Positions 6,278 to 7,127 of a stretch of DNA of 7,127 bases are shown here, one piece after another. The stretch's first letter is position 1; each line of letters starts with the position of its first letter. The notes under the pieces were generated by a model. That model worked only from the letters and a program-made list of their open reading frames with translations. It was not told the origin of the DNA and made no database searches. This stretch comes from Deltaproteobacteria bacterium RIFOXYD12_FULL_50_9. GTDB lineage: Bacteria; Desulfobacterota; Desulfobulbia; Desulfobulbales; CALZHT01. The stretch covers positions 1 to 7,127 of the forward strand of contig MGTA01000094.1 in NCBI GenBank assembly GCA_001799225.1, in the 5' to 3' direction. A program made the translations under genes and the position numbers.

Positions 6278-7127
6278 ATGGGTGAAATAATTGGGGTGAT
6301 TGGCAGGGAAATTCTTGATTCGCGAGGTAATCCGACTGTGGAGGTGGAGGTCCACCTGGACAGTGGAGTCTCGGGGCGGGCCATGGTGCCCTCCGGCGCT
6401 TCAACTGGAACCCGCGAAGCTTTAGAACTCAGGGACAAGTCTAAGAAGCGGTACGGCGGTAAAGGGGTTGCCAAGGCAGTGGCTAACGTCAATGAGATAA
6501 TCGGTCCGACCATAATCGGTCTTGAATCGACTCAGCAGGTGATTATTGATCAGACCATGCTGCTGCTGGATGGCACGGATAACAAGCGAAAACTGGGGGC
6601 TAACGCTCTCCTGGGTGTGTCTATGGCTGTGGCCCGCGCCTCGGCTCATGATCTCGGTCTGCCACTCTACTCCTATCTGGGCGGGGTTAATGCCAAGGTT
6701 CTGCCGGTGCCTATGATGAATGTCTTAAACGGCGGTGCCCACGCTGATAATAATGTCGATATCCAGGAGTTCATGATTATGCCGGCCGGCGCTCCCTCCT
6801 TTGCCGAAGCCTTACGCATGGGGGTTGAGACGTTTCATTGTCTGAAAGGTGTGTTAAAGAAGGCCGGGCATCTTACCTCGGTCGGAGATGAAGGTGGTTT
6901 TGCTCCGAATCTCCGTTCCAACGAAGAAGCAATGGAGTCGCTGCTGGAGGCTATTGTCAAGGCTGGTTTCAAGCCGGGAAAAGATCTCTTTATCGCTCTT
7001 GATGTAGCGGCCAGCGAGCTTTATAATGCTGAAAAGAAGTGTTATGTGCTTGCTGCCGAGAAGGTTTCTGAGAAATCGGCAGCGGATTTGATTGGTTTTT
7101 ATGAGGAGTGGGTCAAAAAATATCCGC
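6278..7127 (+). CDS. eno: Enolase (phosphopyruvate hydratase), C-terminal third beyond right edge
   Basis: The frame runs 283 codons to the window edge; full enolases have about 430 residues, so about two thirds is visible. It interconverts 2-phosphoglycerate and phosphoenolpyruvate in glycolysis and gluconeogenesis, normally as a cytoplasmic magnesium-dependent enzyme. The N-terminal domain shows REILDSRGNPTVEVEV and the mobile loop SGAST (Ser42 region). The start of the barrel shows NGGAHADNNVDIQEFMIMP with His155 and Glu164, VGDEGGFAPN with catalytic Glu205, and the metal ligand Asp242 in IALDVAASE. These positions agree with E. coli numbering. The catalytic lysines near 340 and 390 and the other metal ligands lie outside. 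GGAGG (6266-6270) lies 7 bases before the ATG. With no strong terminator or promoter in the 72-base gap, co-transcription with pilC is possible. The gap contains only a weak 5-bp hairpin (6230-6234 with 6242-6246). Confidence 0.97.
   Translation, partial: MGEIIGVIGREILDSRGNPTVEVEVHLDSGVSGRAMVPSGASTGTREALELRDKSKKRYGGKGVAKAVANVNEIIGPTIIGLESTQQVIIDQTMLLLDGTDNKRKLGANALLGVSMAVARASAHDLGLPLYSYLGGVNAKVLPVPMMNVLNGGAHADNNVDIQEFMIMPAGAPSFAEALRMGVETFHCLKGVLKKAGHLTSVGDEGGFAPNLRSNEEAMESLLEAIVKAGFKPGKDLFIALDVAASELYNAEKKCYVLAAEKVSEKSAADLIGFYEEWVKKYP

Overview
The window reads as ordinary chromosomal DNA from a Gram-negative bacterium, most likely a Desulfobacterota member (the former sulfate-reducing Deltaproteobacteria). 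Three things point that way: a PxxKW-type cysteine-rich small protein, a hybrid sensor kinase whose PAS domain carries a C-x10-C-x2-C cluster, and a PilC-type type IV pilus platform protein. The lineage is inferred from protein character only, and no rRNA or other marker gene is present.

From left to right: (1) a hybrid histidine kinase on the minus strand, cut by the left edge (1-1449); (2) a divergently transcribed Bax inhibitor-1/YbhL family membrane protein (1668-2387); (3) a near-perfect 17-bp hairpin (2421-2458), then a convergent FieF-type metal efflux protein on the minus strand (2484-3410); (4) a 349-base intergenic region with a possible 16-codon ORF, a short terminator-like hairpin and a promoter candidate; (5) an unrecognised 182-residue plus-strand protein with a GTG start (3760-4308); (6) a strong terminator hairpin (4335-4372), then the convergent PxxKW protein (4395-4673, minus); (7) a 323-base AT-rich divergent intergenic region with good sigma-70-type promoter candidates facing both ways; (8) pilC (4997-6205) and, 72 bases later on the same strand, the first two thirds of enolase (6278 to the right edge).

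The genes do not form one pathway. The first five alternate strand, giving single-gene units with divergent promoter regions and a shared hairpin at each of the two convergent junctions. Only pilC and eno could form an operon, since I see no clear terminator or promoter between them. The kinase probably signals to an unseen partner, the FieF homologue exports Zn(II)/Fe(II)-type cations, PilC belongs to the type IV pilus inner-membrane machine, and enolase is central glycolysis.

I found no convincing new multi-gene system, mobile element, CRISPR array, tRNA or rRNA. The parts most worth a second look are the unrecognised 182-residue protein, the small ORF plus hairpin upstream of it, the PxxKW protein with its long leader, and the placement of pilC directly before eno.
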